Shown piece after piece: positions 12,100 to 24,174 of a DNA stretch of 64,000 bases. Every line of letters begins with the position of its first letter. The stretch's first letter is position 1. Source of the DNA: Seriola aureovittata (taxonomy: Eukaryota > Chordata > Actinopteri > Carangiformes > Carangidae). The notes beneath the pieces were generated by a model that was not told the DNA's origin, did no database searches, and worked only from the letters and a program-made list of their open reading frames with translations. The DNA is taken from contig NC_079381.1 in the NCBI RefSeq assembly GCF_021018895.1, positions 8,036,001 through 8,100,000 of the forward strand. Reading direction: 5' to 3'. The position numbers and the translations under genes were made by a program.

Positions 12100-15000
12100 A
12101 AAGCAATGCTAGTCAGAAGGACATATTTAGGTGGGTGGTATTCTAAGTGCATGTGTTAGACATATAGTACCAGTGAAGATCAAGAACTGTAAGAACTGGA
12201 GTCAAAACCACTGGAAGTGAGATGTACAATATATGGAGAGTTGGTGGTAGAGAAAAAGGAAGAGAAAAAGAGGAAAAGAAAAAGTGGAGAAGGTTAAAGA
12301 ATGAAGACAAAATGAAGAAAATGGTTTAAAACAAAGGGGCAGGCTGTGAGATGCAGTGAAAATAAGTCCAGGGAGACGGAGACACAGAGAATCAGTGCTG
12401 TGTTGTCTGCTTTATATAATCAGAAGGACACTGGTAAATTCATGTCTTCATCCTTTGCACCTTGATTAACTGTAATTCAACCAGAAAGATCAATTAAGGT
12501 CAAATTATCGTTAGCAGACCTATCAGAGAGGATATTCATGAGCACAAGTAGCTCCACTGTTTGATGAGCTGATTAAACACGGCTAGAATTACCTGTTCAA
12601 ACATCAAGTGCCATCGAGCAGCAGGACATTGTAATACCTTCCCACTGCAGCATCATCAACTGTCTATTGATGAAGTGAGGACATTGACTCGGAGGAAGAT
12701 GCCAGCGTAAGGCTCAGTGAACTGACAGAAAGGCTTCAAATAATGTGACATGCCTATAATTTAGGGTTAACTGGCTCAATAACACACGCATGAATGCTTT
12801 AAAAAATAAATAAATAAATAAAACGCCGCCTCAGCAACACTCTTCCCACGACATTAGTGGAAGAAACACACTTTTAACACCAAATTATGGCTTTTATGTA
12901 ACATGAAAATAAAACTGCCATCAAAACGTGAATAGGCTGCTATTTCCAGCGAAAATATATTTACATCAATCTCCTAAATAACATATCATAATAGAACCGG
13001 TGGAAGGGCTTGACAAATGAATACTAGGTTTTTAAAAAAAATGCATGTAAATTGTGCTGTTATCAATGCCAACACAATCACTGACTCATGCACTGCTGTG
13101 TCTATTTAGGATGACATTCACTGTGAATAATAACATAGATTAAATAATTTTAAATTAAAATGAAATATTTCTTGAACAGAAAAATAGTTTGTTTTATTCT
13201 TGCAGCCCTGAGTGTGCAGGGCTTTCTCTCTGGCTGCAGGTATAACCTCCACCGATCAGAGTCCACCACTCATTTCTATGGAGCCTGAGAGGCAAAACAT
13301 GGGGCAAAAACACTGTTTCTGAATTTTGACTGTAGCTGTAACTGCCTTATAACACACCTAAGAGGGACCTAGGTGAACATATTAAAATTTCACTTACTAA
13401 CCAGGACATCTTTACATTAGAGACTACTGTGGAAAAACAGTGGACTTTATTGAGTCATCCTTAATTTTATTTTATTTTTTTTTACAGTTGTGTAACTGTC
13501 CTCCTTCTCTCGATTTCAAATAAACTAAAACTTTATAGAAAACTGCTATGTTTTTTATAGCAGTCATATGGATCGTTTTTCGAAAGGCACAGACAAATGA
13601 AACCATCTTGTATAAATGGCGGTCCTGGTTCAGAAACATACATATGGGTCATTTTGGGAAATCAATAGCACATAGCCTTTTATGTTCTTATGGCACGAGG
13701 GCTTGTTTTTCCATCTGTCACCGCTGTTTGACTGGTTTCACAAATAGCGTATACTCTCTGGAAAAAGAACATAGTGTTTCATCAGAGATCAAACTTTAAA
13801 GTCTACATATGTCAGCTCGCAAAATGACTATTTCAACAACCACCTCTCTACAAGTTGTCACATTTTTAAAATTGTGGGAGAACATAACATTTGCAATCAC
13901 ATGCACTCTCTGCAGAAAGCTCCATTTGAATTTCACTCTGGGTTGGTGGAAGGGTAAAATGTGGATCGTTTACGTTGGTGCACACACACGCACCCACACA
14001 CTCACACACTTGCACAGCTAAACAGGTTGACATTCACACAGCCTCAGATAGGTATGTGCAGATATGCATCTAGCACCCACACAGACCATAAAACAAACAC
14101 ACCCTCTCGACTAGATTAGAACACTGTTGAATTTAGATTATGGAGAACCAGCTGTGTGAACCTACATGTGCATGCATACGTTTCAATTTACACAATATCT
14201 GATCCTCGCATGTACGAGAGATTGGCTCTATCACTCTGCATCTATGACTTCACTTGTCTGTGCATGCGTGCATGTGTGTGTTTTTAAAGCGTGCGTCTGT
14301 CTGAGTAACTGGCTGTAAGTTATGATCCTACTCCGCAGCAGCGGCGTGAAATGGAATTGAGGTTCAGCGCTGGCATTCTGATTTACCATCTCAAAACGTT
14401 ATACTACCCTCGTGCTCGTGCGACCTCACATGTGTGTTTCAGTGGGATTGTGCACGCGCCCGTGTGTGTGTGTGAGTTTCGTCTGTGACAATGTGCAGTT
14501 CTCCATGTGCGTGCATAGCCCTCCTTGCGGATTCATTGGCATGTACATATCTGACTGTGTCGCTTTCCAGCCGGGCTGTAACTCACAAGAACATTTATCA
14601 GCGAATCGCATTTGTATGCCTAAGGGGAGCCGTGCCTTTTGAAAGTCCAACAGTAAAATATTGGATTGGCTGACACACAGAGATAGAGCCCAGGAGAATT
14701 ATCAGTTTAGGTTTAGAAGATCACATTTTTTCACTCTATGGCTGCAAAGCTGCCTGGAGAGAGTTTTTTCTTCTTCTTCTGTTTTCATTTTAAATTGAAC
14801 ATTGAAATTGAAAACTTTAAATTTATCCTCTATTCAATGGTCTTTTATATATATAAAATACAGAAGCACAATGTCTGTGCTGACCTTTTTCACCTTTTCT
14901 TAGGTATACATTTCAGACAAAGTTTTCAGCTTTCAAATTGATCGGTTAACAAATCATCCATTCCACAATAATTTCAGACTTCTGGGATATTGTCTCAACA

Positions 15001-17578
15001 TTAGCAGATAAATATTACCACAGAAAAACACTAGAATTAGTGCGTAGCAGCTGTATATTATTTTAATCCTTTCAAAATGAATATTTAGTATTTGATCACT
15101 TCCTGATCAAGTTCATGTCAGTTATTTCGGAAGTGCTACCGCAAGGTTAGGTCAGATAGGTCAGATAAATACTGAATTAGCGTGTTTAGTCAGGACAGGA
15201 GGAGTAAGCAGCAGAATCAAATTACTCATGTGATCGCACATGGGTTATTCACACCTGATTGGGTTGTTGCTAAGGGTCTCTAATCCACCATCTCTCCTCC
15301 AGCTTTGGCCTTCACTTGTCTTCTCATTGGGCCCTCGAGAACGCGGACGCTAGGCAATCAAAATCGTTTACACGAGCACGCCACCATTATACAGCTTCTC
15401 TTTGCAAACAGTGGTGACTAGCTCACTCATCAACTCGACTTTGTTTGAATTTTAATGGCAAAGCTCTGGAGCTGAAATAATAAAATAATCCTGGCAAAAA
15501 GTCAAGAAGGTTAGACTTTAATGAAGTGGTTTTGGAAAGACCAAAGAGAAAAATCAAGAAGATCACTGCATAAGGAGAATTCGCTCTCTTACTCATTCAC
15601 TGTGAGTCATATCAGATTTCTTATTATCACGGACAGGCCCGTGTCGGAAAGAAATGAGAAGAAGAGAAAAGGTCATTTCAAACGTGGAAGCGGTTCTGGA
15701 TCCCTGTTGACTTTACAACGTGTTTATTTGCGGTGTTATCCTTAAGGTTGCTATCACTGACTGCGGCCAAGTTGTTTATTTGCTGTGCAAACATGCTACA
15801 AATACGTCCTCCTTAAGCTACAGCTGTTTTCTACAGATTGGATCAAACAAACACAGACTCTGTTTTTTGGTTGTGTTTATGTGGAAACGATGAGCCTCAG
15901 AGCATTTCCTCCTAATCTGTATATGTATGGGTGATATTAGGCAAAAGTTAAAATAATCAACAGCTGTTTGTTGTTATCCGGTTACTGTAGTGCTCAGGTT
16001 GGAGTTGGGTGATGCTCTGTTGGGAACAGAGGGGAGATGTGTTGACACGTTACAGCAGAAAACGCACGGGTGTAAATATTACAATGAACGACGGCTGAAT
16101 TCCTTTTCGCTGCTTCAGTGCGAGGGTGCTGGTGTTGTGCACGCTGCCTCGCTATCGTGGCTCTCTGAGACACTTGAACGGAACAGAGCCACTGTTAATA
16201 TTATTTGTAACACGTGGTTTGACTGCTATGACAAGTCGACATGGCAGCTGCCGTTTATCAAAGGGGAAAATACAGCACTGACTAATTTCAACTGGATTTG
16301 CTGCTTTTGTCTGTTTTATATCTGTAAAGTGATATTTGACTTTTCTGATAAGATTACAAATATCCTGTTGGGCTTTGAGAAAGACAATTCTATACTTTTT
16401 TCTTTTTTTTGGACATTTTATATTTTAATCATTAATCCAGTAGTTAATAAACAATGCTATAGGTTAGGCTATACGTTAATTGATGATTAAAGTAAGCATT
16501 GGTTGCTGTCCTAGAGGGGAGTGAGGTCTAATTAGGCCAAAACGGGTAACACCTGTGCAGGTGCACCATGGAGGTGTGGTGTCTTCCAAGAAATACAAAT
16601 GGCAAGATGCAATCTAATGAGCAGCGCTGAATATTTGCTGCTTCTCTCGCTTTTAAGTCAGTGTAATTTAAATCACAATTAATTATTTTGGACTATCTGT
16701 CAAATTCTGTGAAAGTGTAGCGGGCCATTTTATGGACTAAACAATTAATTAGTTAATCGAAAAGAAATAAGGAGAGATTCTTACGCAGTGAAAATGAACG
16801 TCCATAGTATATCGTTACATTTTTGTGCATTGAAACGTGGAGGTTGAAATGTGTGCATAGGGTCTGCCTCCTCAGATGATGATAATTCACACACAGGTAG
16901 TGTTTTCTAATCGTTTTCTTACAGCCACACAGATTCTTTTTTGTTTTGTTTTTTTCGTGCCTCAGTCAGCGTGTGGCACAGCTGGTTAGGCAGGTTCCTC
17001 AGATGTTTTCTGTGAGGTATGACGCAGCAAAATGCTAAATCCCCCTCAGCGATTTATAAGACAGAGATCCGATTAACTGCTGTACGACATAATAAGTATT
17101 GGCAATAAACTGCTGTTGACACTTTCACGGTCGTGCACATATTAATACGCTGATACAGATGCACTGTGCTGTAGATGTAGTATTTGCTCACACACGCGCA
17201 CATACAAGCCACACAGGCATCATTACAGTACACTTGGATGGAAGTACGCACGAACACGCGCACTTCTGCCCCCACCCACACACACACTCTCACACATACA
17301 CTTCCTCTGCAAATATCTTGGAATTAAGTTATCACTTTATCCTCTCCTGTCTCTTTCTTTCCCACAGAGAGATTAACATCCACTCTCTCCCTGCTTTTGC
17401 CGCCCCTTTCATGTGAGCACTGAGGCAGCTGCAGCTGTGTAAGTGTTTGTATGTGAGTGTGTGTTTTCTGTGCATGTGCGTGTATGAGTCAGGGCTCCAG
17501 CGCTCAAATAAATCCACTTCCTGTTTCCTGCCATCTTATCTTGGCCCCACCGCACATGTAGACATACAGTGTTGTACG
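12100..17578. other. intron with no recognisable gene
   Basis: Purine-rich patch at 12240-12320. The longest open frame is 15990-16490 on the plus strand (166 codons, starting MLRLELGDALLG). It has no family signature I recognise, no clear gene context, and a late half rich in Phe, Ile and Asn as expected from AT-rich non-coding DNA, so I do not call it a gene. Confidence 0.5.
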
Positions 17579-17609
17579 TGTGTGTGTGTGTGTGTGTGTG
17601 CGTGTGTGT
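17579..17609. repeat. (TG)n microsatellite
   Basis: TG run with one C substitution. Confidence 0.95.
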
Positions 17610-17699
17610 CAGTGTGATCACTGCCCTCATCATCATGGCCAGCGGAAGTCACTGGAGAAGACAGAGAGATTTGCATGCAACGGGGTTAATTGATACTTC

Positions 17700-19290
17700 A
17701 CATTTTAGACGTCTGTGTTCTGGGAGGGAAGTGAGGGAGATAAGAGGGAGTGTAAAAAGGAGAGGAAAGAGAGTGGAAGAAAAGAGAGATGGAGTGGAAA
17801 GATGAAGAGGAGAGAGCAGTTAGAGGTAAAAGGGGGACAGCGCAGGAGGGAGGAAGAATTGTTGAGAGCGAGTAGGGCAGTTAATATTTTACAAGCCGGG
17901 ATTAGAGAGGTCATGAAATGAGGAATGGGAGAGAGATTCCTGAGAGTCAGCTACAGGGAGAAGGAGAGGAGTGGGACAGCTGGATAACACGGCTTTGATC
18001 AGAAACATCTGTAGGTTTCGCGGCGGAGAGAGAAAAACAGCGAGTGGTGGGAGAGAGCGATGACTGCATCCTGCTTCGTCTGTTTGTCTGGACAGGTTTC
18101 ACTCCGACGTTCTATCTCTGTGTCACTTCTTTCTCCGTCTTAATCAGCTTGAGATTACTTGTTAAGGTTTTAACTTTAACTACAAATCTCATGCATTGTA
18201 TTATTCTTATTTACGGATTTTTTTTGCATTTCCAGTGCAATGAGTCCTGACTACAATATGCACTATGAAGTACAGTACTTAACTGCTGACCTTTTCCTGT
18301 ATTGCACCATAGGCTTTTAAATGGATTTCCCATCCAGGTTTCCATTGCTCCCACTACGACAGAGACATCTTGCAGAGAATAGAGTCTTGCTTGACACAGG
18401 CAATCCATCACGGTGAGCATTTCATCCCAATTATGTTTTGTCAGATCACCAAATATAAACATCTAATTTAGACGTTGTTGACCCATAATGATGTTAGTGA
18501 TGTCATCTCTAAGCAGACTGACTGTCTCAGCATGAAAGCAGACTGCAATTGTTTGTTTTTTTGGGAGGAAACACAGGAGCCAAGGCATCCTCAGCAGTCG
18601 GATATGAATGTTTTCTAACCCCAACTCGTGATTATTCTGGCGCGTTTCCAAAGTGAAATAGATATGTAAATGTGATTTTTATTCTTTTTGAAGAAACTAA
18701 GCCATAAAAACAAAAAAGCTGGAGGACATTATCAGTGGCAGCATCGTAACCTCAGAAAAACGCGGTGTGATTGTTATTATCTGCTTTTCTAATGAATCGT
18801 GTGTCTAATAAATATGTTGTCTGAGTCCCTTTTGGCAAGACTGTATAATAATGATAATCACACATAAGCCTGCAGAAACCTCCCTCACAGTCCTAATCTT
18901 ATTGGTTAATAACATGGCTAACATCAACCTAAGCCTTCCCAGAGAGCCAAACTCTGAAGGTCAGCGCTAATACCAGGCCGCTCATTTATTAAACCAAATG
19001 GAGGGGGGGTGGGGGGGTATAAACAAACAGGAAACAGTGAGAGTAAAGAGATAAAGAAAAAGGAGAAAATGTAAGGTGATAGGGAGGATAAAAGTGGGAA
19101 TACTAAGAGAGTGAGAGGAAAGTAACAGCAGAGAAAGAGGAAAGAATAAAGGGTGTATAAGAGGAGACATGGAGAAATTTAACAGCAGGATGAGACAAAG
19201 TGTGAAGTGATACTGTAAGCGGGCAGAAGGGGAGATAGAGGAGGAAAGGGTTTCAGAGGGAGAGATGAGAAGAGGGGGGACAGAGAAATG
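17700..19290. repeat. purine-rich intronic tracts
   Basis: Plus-strand stretches at 17705-17960 and 19000-19290 are dominated by GGGA, AGAG and GAAA motifs; 18180-18980 between them is mixed sequence. No coding signal. Confidence 0.6.
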
Positions 19291-20279
19291 ACTGCCTTAA
19301 TTAATGGACTGTAATATATGACAATATTCCTGGGGTCCAAGATATTATCAGCAAAAATTACGGCCTTCATCAACGGGCACACTGTGCAAATATACCGTGA
19401 CCTTGACAGAGGAACTGAAGAGACAGGGAAATGTGGAAAACTCCTGACAGGAACTAAACGTGTCTTGCCCGCGATAAAAAGTTATGATAGCTCCAATTAT
19501 GAAAGAGGCTGATGAAAAACGTCTTTCTTTCTTTTTTTTTTTCATTAAAATCTGCTACAATCAGTCTGCTGCAGAAGCCAGGCCAGCTCAGTAAGGGCTT
19601 GCCAAGCTGACTTTAACAGATTTTTGACAATTATACGCATTGATGTTTTAGTTCATTTACAAAATACTTCATACTCCAGTTTATGAGGATGAAATATTAC
19701 TTAGCTTTTTATGTATATTGTAGATTCAGGGTGTAAGGGTATCCATTTTGTCAACCGCAAAATAGCTCTATCTTTACTCAACCATTAAAACTGCCCAGCT
19801 ATTTGCTTTAATTTTGTGCAATCAATTATACTAAGAGCGTGGTGCCACGATTTAAACGCACAGCAAATCGTCTCACGATGGCAGCAGGATGTCCAGGTTG
19901 CCAGAGAGGTTGCAAGTGTTTGCTGAAGTGTCCTTGAGCGAGAGATGCCAAACCCCAAATGCAAATGATGTTTACATAATAACCTGCATTAGCAATTCTG
20001 ATGGAGGCAACGTGATGCTGGTGAAATTTGAAAAACACAGGAAGCAGTTTAATGCCGTGTAGTGCAGAGAAAAGGAAGGAATCTGGGAGGTCGGACGGAT
20101 GTCTCAGTGGTTGTCTTTGACTCTCTCACTCTTGGTTGTGTCCCATTTCTTTCTGCCAATAAGTGTTGAGCAGTTTCCTGTTTAACCATGGCTGTGATCT
20201 GTTCCTAACCAGCTCCAAGATTTGTGTTCTGTAGGTGACTATCACTATGTGGGAAGTAGTAAAAGACAAGAACTAAGAA

Positions 20280-20647
20280 TTAAATGTCCTATATTTCAAA
20301 CTTTTCTGGTGTTCTGTTTGAAGTTTTGATATCCAAAAGAAGATTTAAAGTTTTAAATACCAATGAAAGTAGTTTTACATCTCCTCTCTCAGGCTTCTCT
20401 CTGGAGCTCTAGCAACAACACATCAGTGAACCAATCAGAAGAGAGGCTCTGAGGCCTCTCTTGGGGCATGGCTGAGAGTGGTGACTGTTTTTATTGTGAC
20501 ATCACAAAGTTACCGAAGTCCTGACAGCTCGTCTTAAGGCACAGTTTCTGAATACAGGCTGTGTACATTTCTCTGATGACTAGTATTAATGTAGCATCTA
20601 GACCTTTCTAAAGACATGTCTCACTTCATACAATATGGGACCTTTAA
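20280..20647. mobile_element. MITE-like dispersed repeat, copy 1, TTAA-flanked
   Basis: This 368-bp segment starts TTAAATGTCCTATATTT and ends AATATGGGACCTTTAA, forming imperfect inverted termini bounded by TTAA. A 79-bp internal block (20369-20447) aligns without gaps to 53588-53666 in the copy at 53494-53883. It encodes nothing recognisable. TTAA ends suggest a piggyBac-type non-autonomous element, but the TTAA could belong to the palindromic terminus rather than be a target duplication. Confidence 0.75.
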
Positions 20648-21900
20648 GAGGTATTTCTACCCCATAATAGCTACATATTGCATGCAGCGAAAAGTAATTT
20701 ATGTATATATTATAAAATGGCACATCTTGACATGTGTAAAAGCATAGGGGTTTATTTCTGTCCTGCTGCTGAACTCCTGTGTCCTGTAGCTGCCACAGAG
20801 CTATCAATCATCCAACACTTGGAACAGCAATCAGCCTGCGTCGTCAAGCTGTTGCTGCGGCAGCTAAATGGAGCGCGGGCACGGGCTCCACCGCGCAACA
20901 GCGGAGCTTCCAGCATTATTTTCATTGTTATTTGAGTCAGCGATCAAAGGACCACCGGTCCAAGTGGGACTCGAGGCTGTTTCCCCCGTCGTCACAGAGG
21001 TTCAGTGAAATTCAAGAAAGATTTTTCCGTGGCCGTGTGCTTTCAGTGTTGGCCGGGTGACTGTTTTCCAAGTACTGGCAGGTACCGAGGGACCCACACA
21101 TGAGTAGTTCCGAAGCTGCAATCAATCATGTGTGACTGTGGAAATGCAACAGACACATACAGCAGATGACACACACACACAGTGCATGCACGCACTTGAC
21201 TCACACAGAGGCACACACACATATAAACACACTTACATATGTGCATGTCCACCTGCTCTTTGTCCCCTTGTTTCTTACACGAATACACTCAGATACACAA
21301 CAAGCAGGGAGTGATGGAGAGAGAACTGCTGTCAGGTTGAGCTGCTGCAAAGCACAAGCAGCTGAGAAGGCATAGATTATACTACTGCCTCTCCCGAGCT
21401 TCAGATGGCATGCAATGAAGGATTCGGGAGAAAAAAAAAAAAGGTGTTAAACAAATAACTTTGGAGGAGCCCAGTGGTGCACACACAGAGATTTATTTGC
21501 ACCGGTGCAGATCCCTCAGCGTTGTTGCCCTTTTCTTGATGCGAAAGTTTACTTACAGTTTCACGCTTGTCATTTCGTTGGAGGAAAGACTAATGATGCA
21601 TTTCGCTGCGATGAAAATCATTACCAGCGAATTATTTTCCCTGACAGTCCACCCTCTTTCCAGTAGCCCTCATGAATTCTCTTGACTTGAAAGAAAGACT
21701 TGACATGGTATGGAGTGTCCTTTTTCAAACTGCACACACTTATTATGAGTTCAAAGGAATCTAGGTTAATTAATGCAGTAGGTTATAACGATGATTAGAA
21801 ATAATGACTGCAACCGTAGTGAGTGTGAGATCAAAGTGTGACCCCTAAACAATACAAAAGGAACATTTTGTTCATCTAATCAGATCATTTATGAAAATCA
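20648..21900. other. intron, includes a small CpG-rich patch
   Basis: The segment 20850-21055 has higher GC and several CpG (for example GGAGCGCGGGCACGGGCTCC, itself a small hairpin) than its surroundings. No exon recognised; CA-rich sequence follows at 21168-21235. Confidence 0.4.
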
Positions 21901-21948
21901 GAATACAAGTGTGATGGAAACAGAATGTTTGGCAGTGTGTGAACATTT

Positions 21949-22000
21949 GTGTGTGTGTGTGTGAGTGTGTGTTTTAGCAAAGACCTGCAGTCCAGGTTTT

Positions 22001-22047
<47 letters not shown>
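21949..22047. repeat. (TG)n ... (CA)n inverted pair
   Basis: TG run at 21949-21973 and CA run at 22001-22047 separated by about 27 bp, so the two arms are complementary and could fold into a hairpin. Confidence 0.93.
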
Positions 22048-22341
22048 AGCAGAAAAGAAAGCAGCACTAAGTCCTAGGCATACACAGCCCACACGCACAG
22101 TCAGGGGAAAGAGACGTCACAGGAAAAAAAAAGATGTGTTTTGTAACCTTGTGTATATCTGTCTATATACAAGCTGTGTGTCCCTGAATGCATCAGTTAA
22201 TGAAATTAGTCATACTAAGTCAGACTGTGCATATCTGCACAACATGTTTTGTACATGTATAAATGCATGAGAACATTCTCATTGTCTGTTTAGGACATGA
22301 CTACATAGACACATGCATTCACAGGACCACATACACTCACA

Positions 22342-22348
<7 letters not shown>

Positions 22349-22393
<45 letters not shown>
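22349..22393. repeat. (CA)n microsatellite
   Basis: CA run with one A insertion near 22381. Confidence 0.95.
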
Positions 22394-22748
22394 TGGACAG
22401 GTTTTCAGGGAAGAGGCTTCTTCATCTGCTTTTACCTCTGTCCAGGTGGGTTTGGATCAATATGAATAATCTCCTTGTGGACCAGGGAATAGGAGTGCTA
22501 TAATCCAAAACCTGAACTTTGCCACTTCCGCACAAAACATTTGCATCTTTTTCCCTTTTTCAAGATATATGGGAATTAATTAAAATATGCTCCCTGATGC
22601 ACTAAATATAAACTGTACAGTACATAGGCAGAAGCTCTGGGGAAACAGTGCAGAACAGACGGTCAATAACAAGCGGAAAGAACCGGCCGGAGTAGACACA
22701 GCCAGAATCAATAGACTTCTACCTTAATGACCTAAAAGTCAGTAGTTT

Positions 22749-22790
22749 CTTCTTTCTTTCTTTCTTTGTTCCTTTCTTTCTTTCTTTCTC
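22749..22790. repeat. (TTTC)n tetranucleotide repeat
   Basis: Imperfect CTTT units. Confidence 0.9.
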
Positions 22791-22890
22791 TCTGAGGCAG
22801 GTGGTGTGGTACTGAACATGGGTCAAAATCAGCGCAGCTGTGTCCTGTCTTTTGTTTTTTCTATGTTTTGGCTGTGAAGAAGTAAAAGTG

Positions 22891-22970
22891 CACCACCACC
22901 ATCATCATCATCATCATCATCATCATGATCATCATCATCGCTGACATCATGATCATCATCATCATCATTA
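22891..22970. repeat. (CAC)/(CAT)n trinucleotide repeat, interrupted
   Basis: Three CAC units lead into a CAT/ATC run broken by GATC and CGCTGA interruptions, about 80 bp in all. Confidence 0.93.
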
Positions 22971-23099
22971 CTGGCACGGAATCAAAAATGCATACACATA
23001 TGTTAAAACACCTCTTACTCAAATTAACCTTCATTTGTATCCCTCATTGTCTGCCACTGCGATAGATATACTCTCTCACACACTCTCTCTCTCTCACAT

Positions 23100-23128
23100 A
23101 CACACACACGCACACACACACACACACT
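23100..23128. repeat. (CA)n microsatellite, interrupted
   Basis: CA run with one CG unit, following CT-rich sequence. Confidence 0.9.
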
Positions 23129-23604
23129 CATGGCCACAGACAGGTCAGCCTTTTTGCATCAGACTGTGAAACCACAGAAATCCAGAAATGTCAGAGCTGC
23201 AACAACAGGACAAGCAAATGGGAGAAATTAAGAGGCTTTGTTGGTGCTTAGAAGGAATGTCAAAACACATGTTATGGATGAGTGTGAGTAACGAGGGCTC
23301 TTAGAGAGAGAGGGGGAGAGAGAGAGAGAGGAGGGAAAGAAAGAAAGGATTTACTGAGTAAAAATTAGAGACGGTATTTCCATGAGTTTCTCAATCAATG
23401 CGTGAATGTTAGTATGGATTTTTTTTTCAATTTATTTTTTTATGTGTTGACAGAAACATCAGTTCACAGAAACAACAGCACACTCATCCACTGGCACACA
23501 CATGTACAAAGACACATGCATACAGGCATTTTGGTCCACACGAAGCTGTCCAGAAGTATAGTAGGCTCCTGGTTTTTGGACCCCATGAATATAGTAAAAC
23601 AAGA

Positions 23605-23605
<1 letters not shown>

Positions 23606-23651
<46 letters not shown>
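23606..23651. repeat. (CA)23 microsatellite
   Basis: Perfect CA run of 23 units. Confidence 0.97.
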
Positions 23652-23654
<3 letters not shown>

Positions 23655-23793
23655 GGTTAGTTCTAGGCCCCTCTGTTCCAGCAATAAGCCTGTCTGAAGT
23701 CTAGCTATAATGACATCCAGGTATGTTTGCTCTTCATTTTACACGGCTCATCGCAGCTCCAAACAGGGTATCAGCACTGGGGGGAGTCTGTGT

Positions 23794-24138
23794 TGTGCGT
23801 GTGTGTGTGTGCGTGTGCGAAGGTGTATTATTGTGTACACACACAGATGGCTTTGTCCTTGTGCACATTTGTATGGCAGTGTGTACTTGTATTGCTTCGT
23901 CCATGTATGCACTGCCGCTATATTTGTGTTTGTTCCCATGTGTATCAGCTCATGTAATCAAAAATGCATTAGTGTGTCCTTATGTGTGTGTGTGTGTGTG
24001 CGTGTGTGTGTGTGAGCAGGCAGGACTTTGCCCACATGCGTAGACAGAGCCCTCTCCCAGGCTTGTTGACATTCCAGTAGCTTGGCCTCTCAGTCTGCTC
24101 CAAACTATCCTCTCATTCAAAACAGACCTCCCCTCTCG

Positions 24139-24173
<35 letters not shown>
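23794..24173. repeat. cluster of TG and CA arrays
   Basis: TG at 23794-23818 and 23984-24014, and CA at 24149-24173. The first two are opposite in sense to the CA array just upstream at 23606. Confidence 0.9.

Positions 24174-24174
<1 letters not shown>

Noticed and set aside
15990..16490. 166-codon plus-strand open frame
   Set aside because: No recognisable domain, signal or splice context; the second half is Phe/Ile/Asn-rich as expected of AT-rich DNA. It is a chance frame in the cntfr intron.
20779..21060. 93-codon frame over a CpG-rich patch
   Set aside because: Short and without any recognised motif; higher GC alone is not evidence for an exon.
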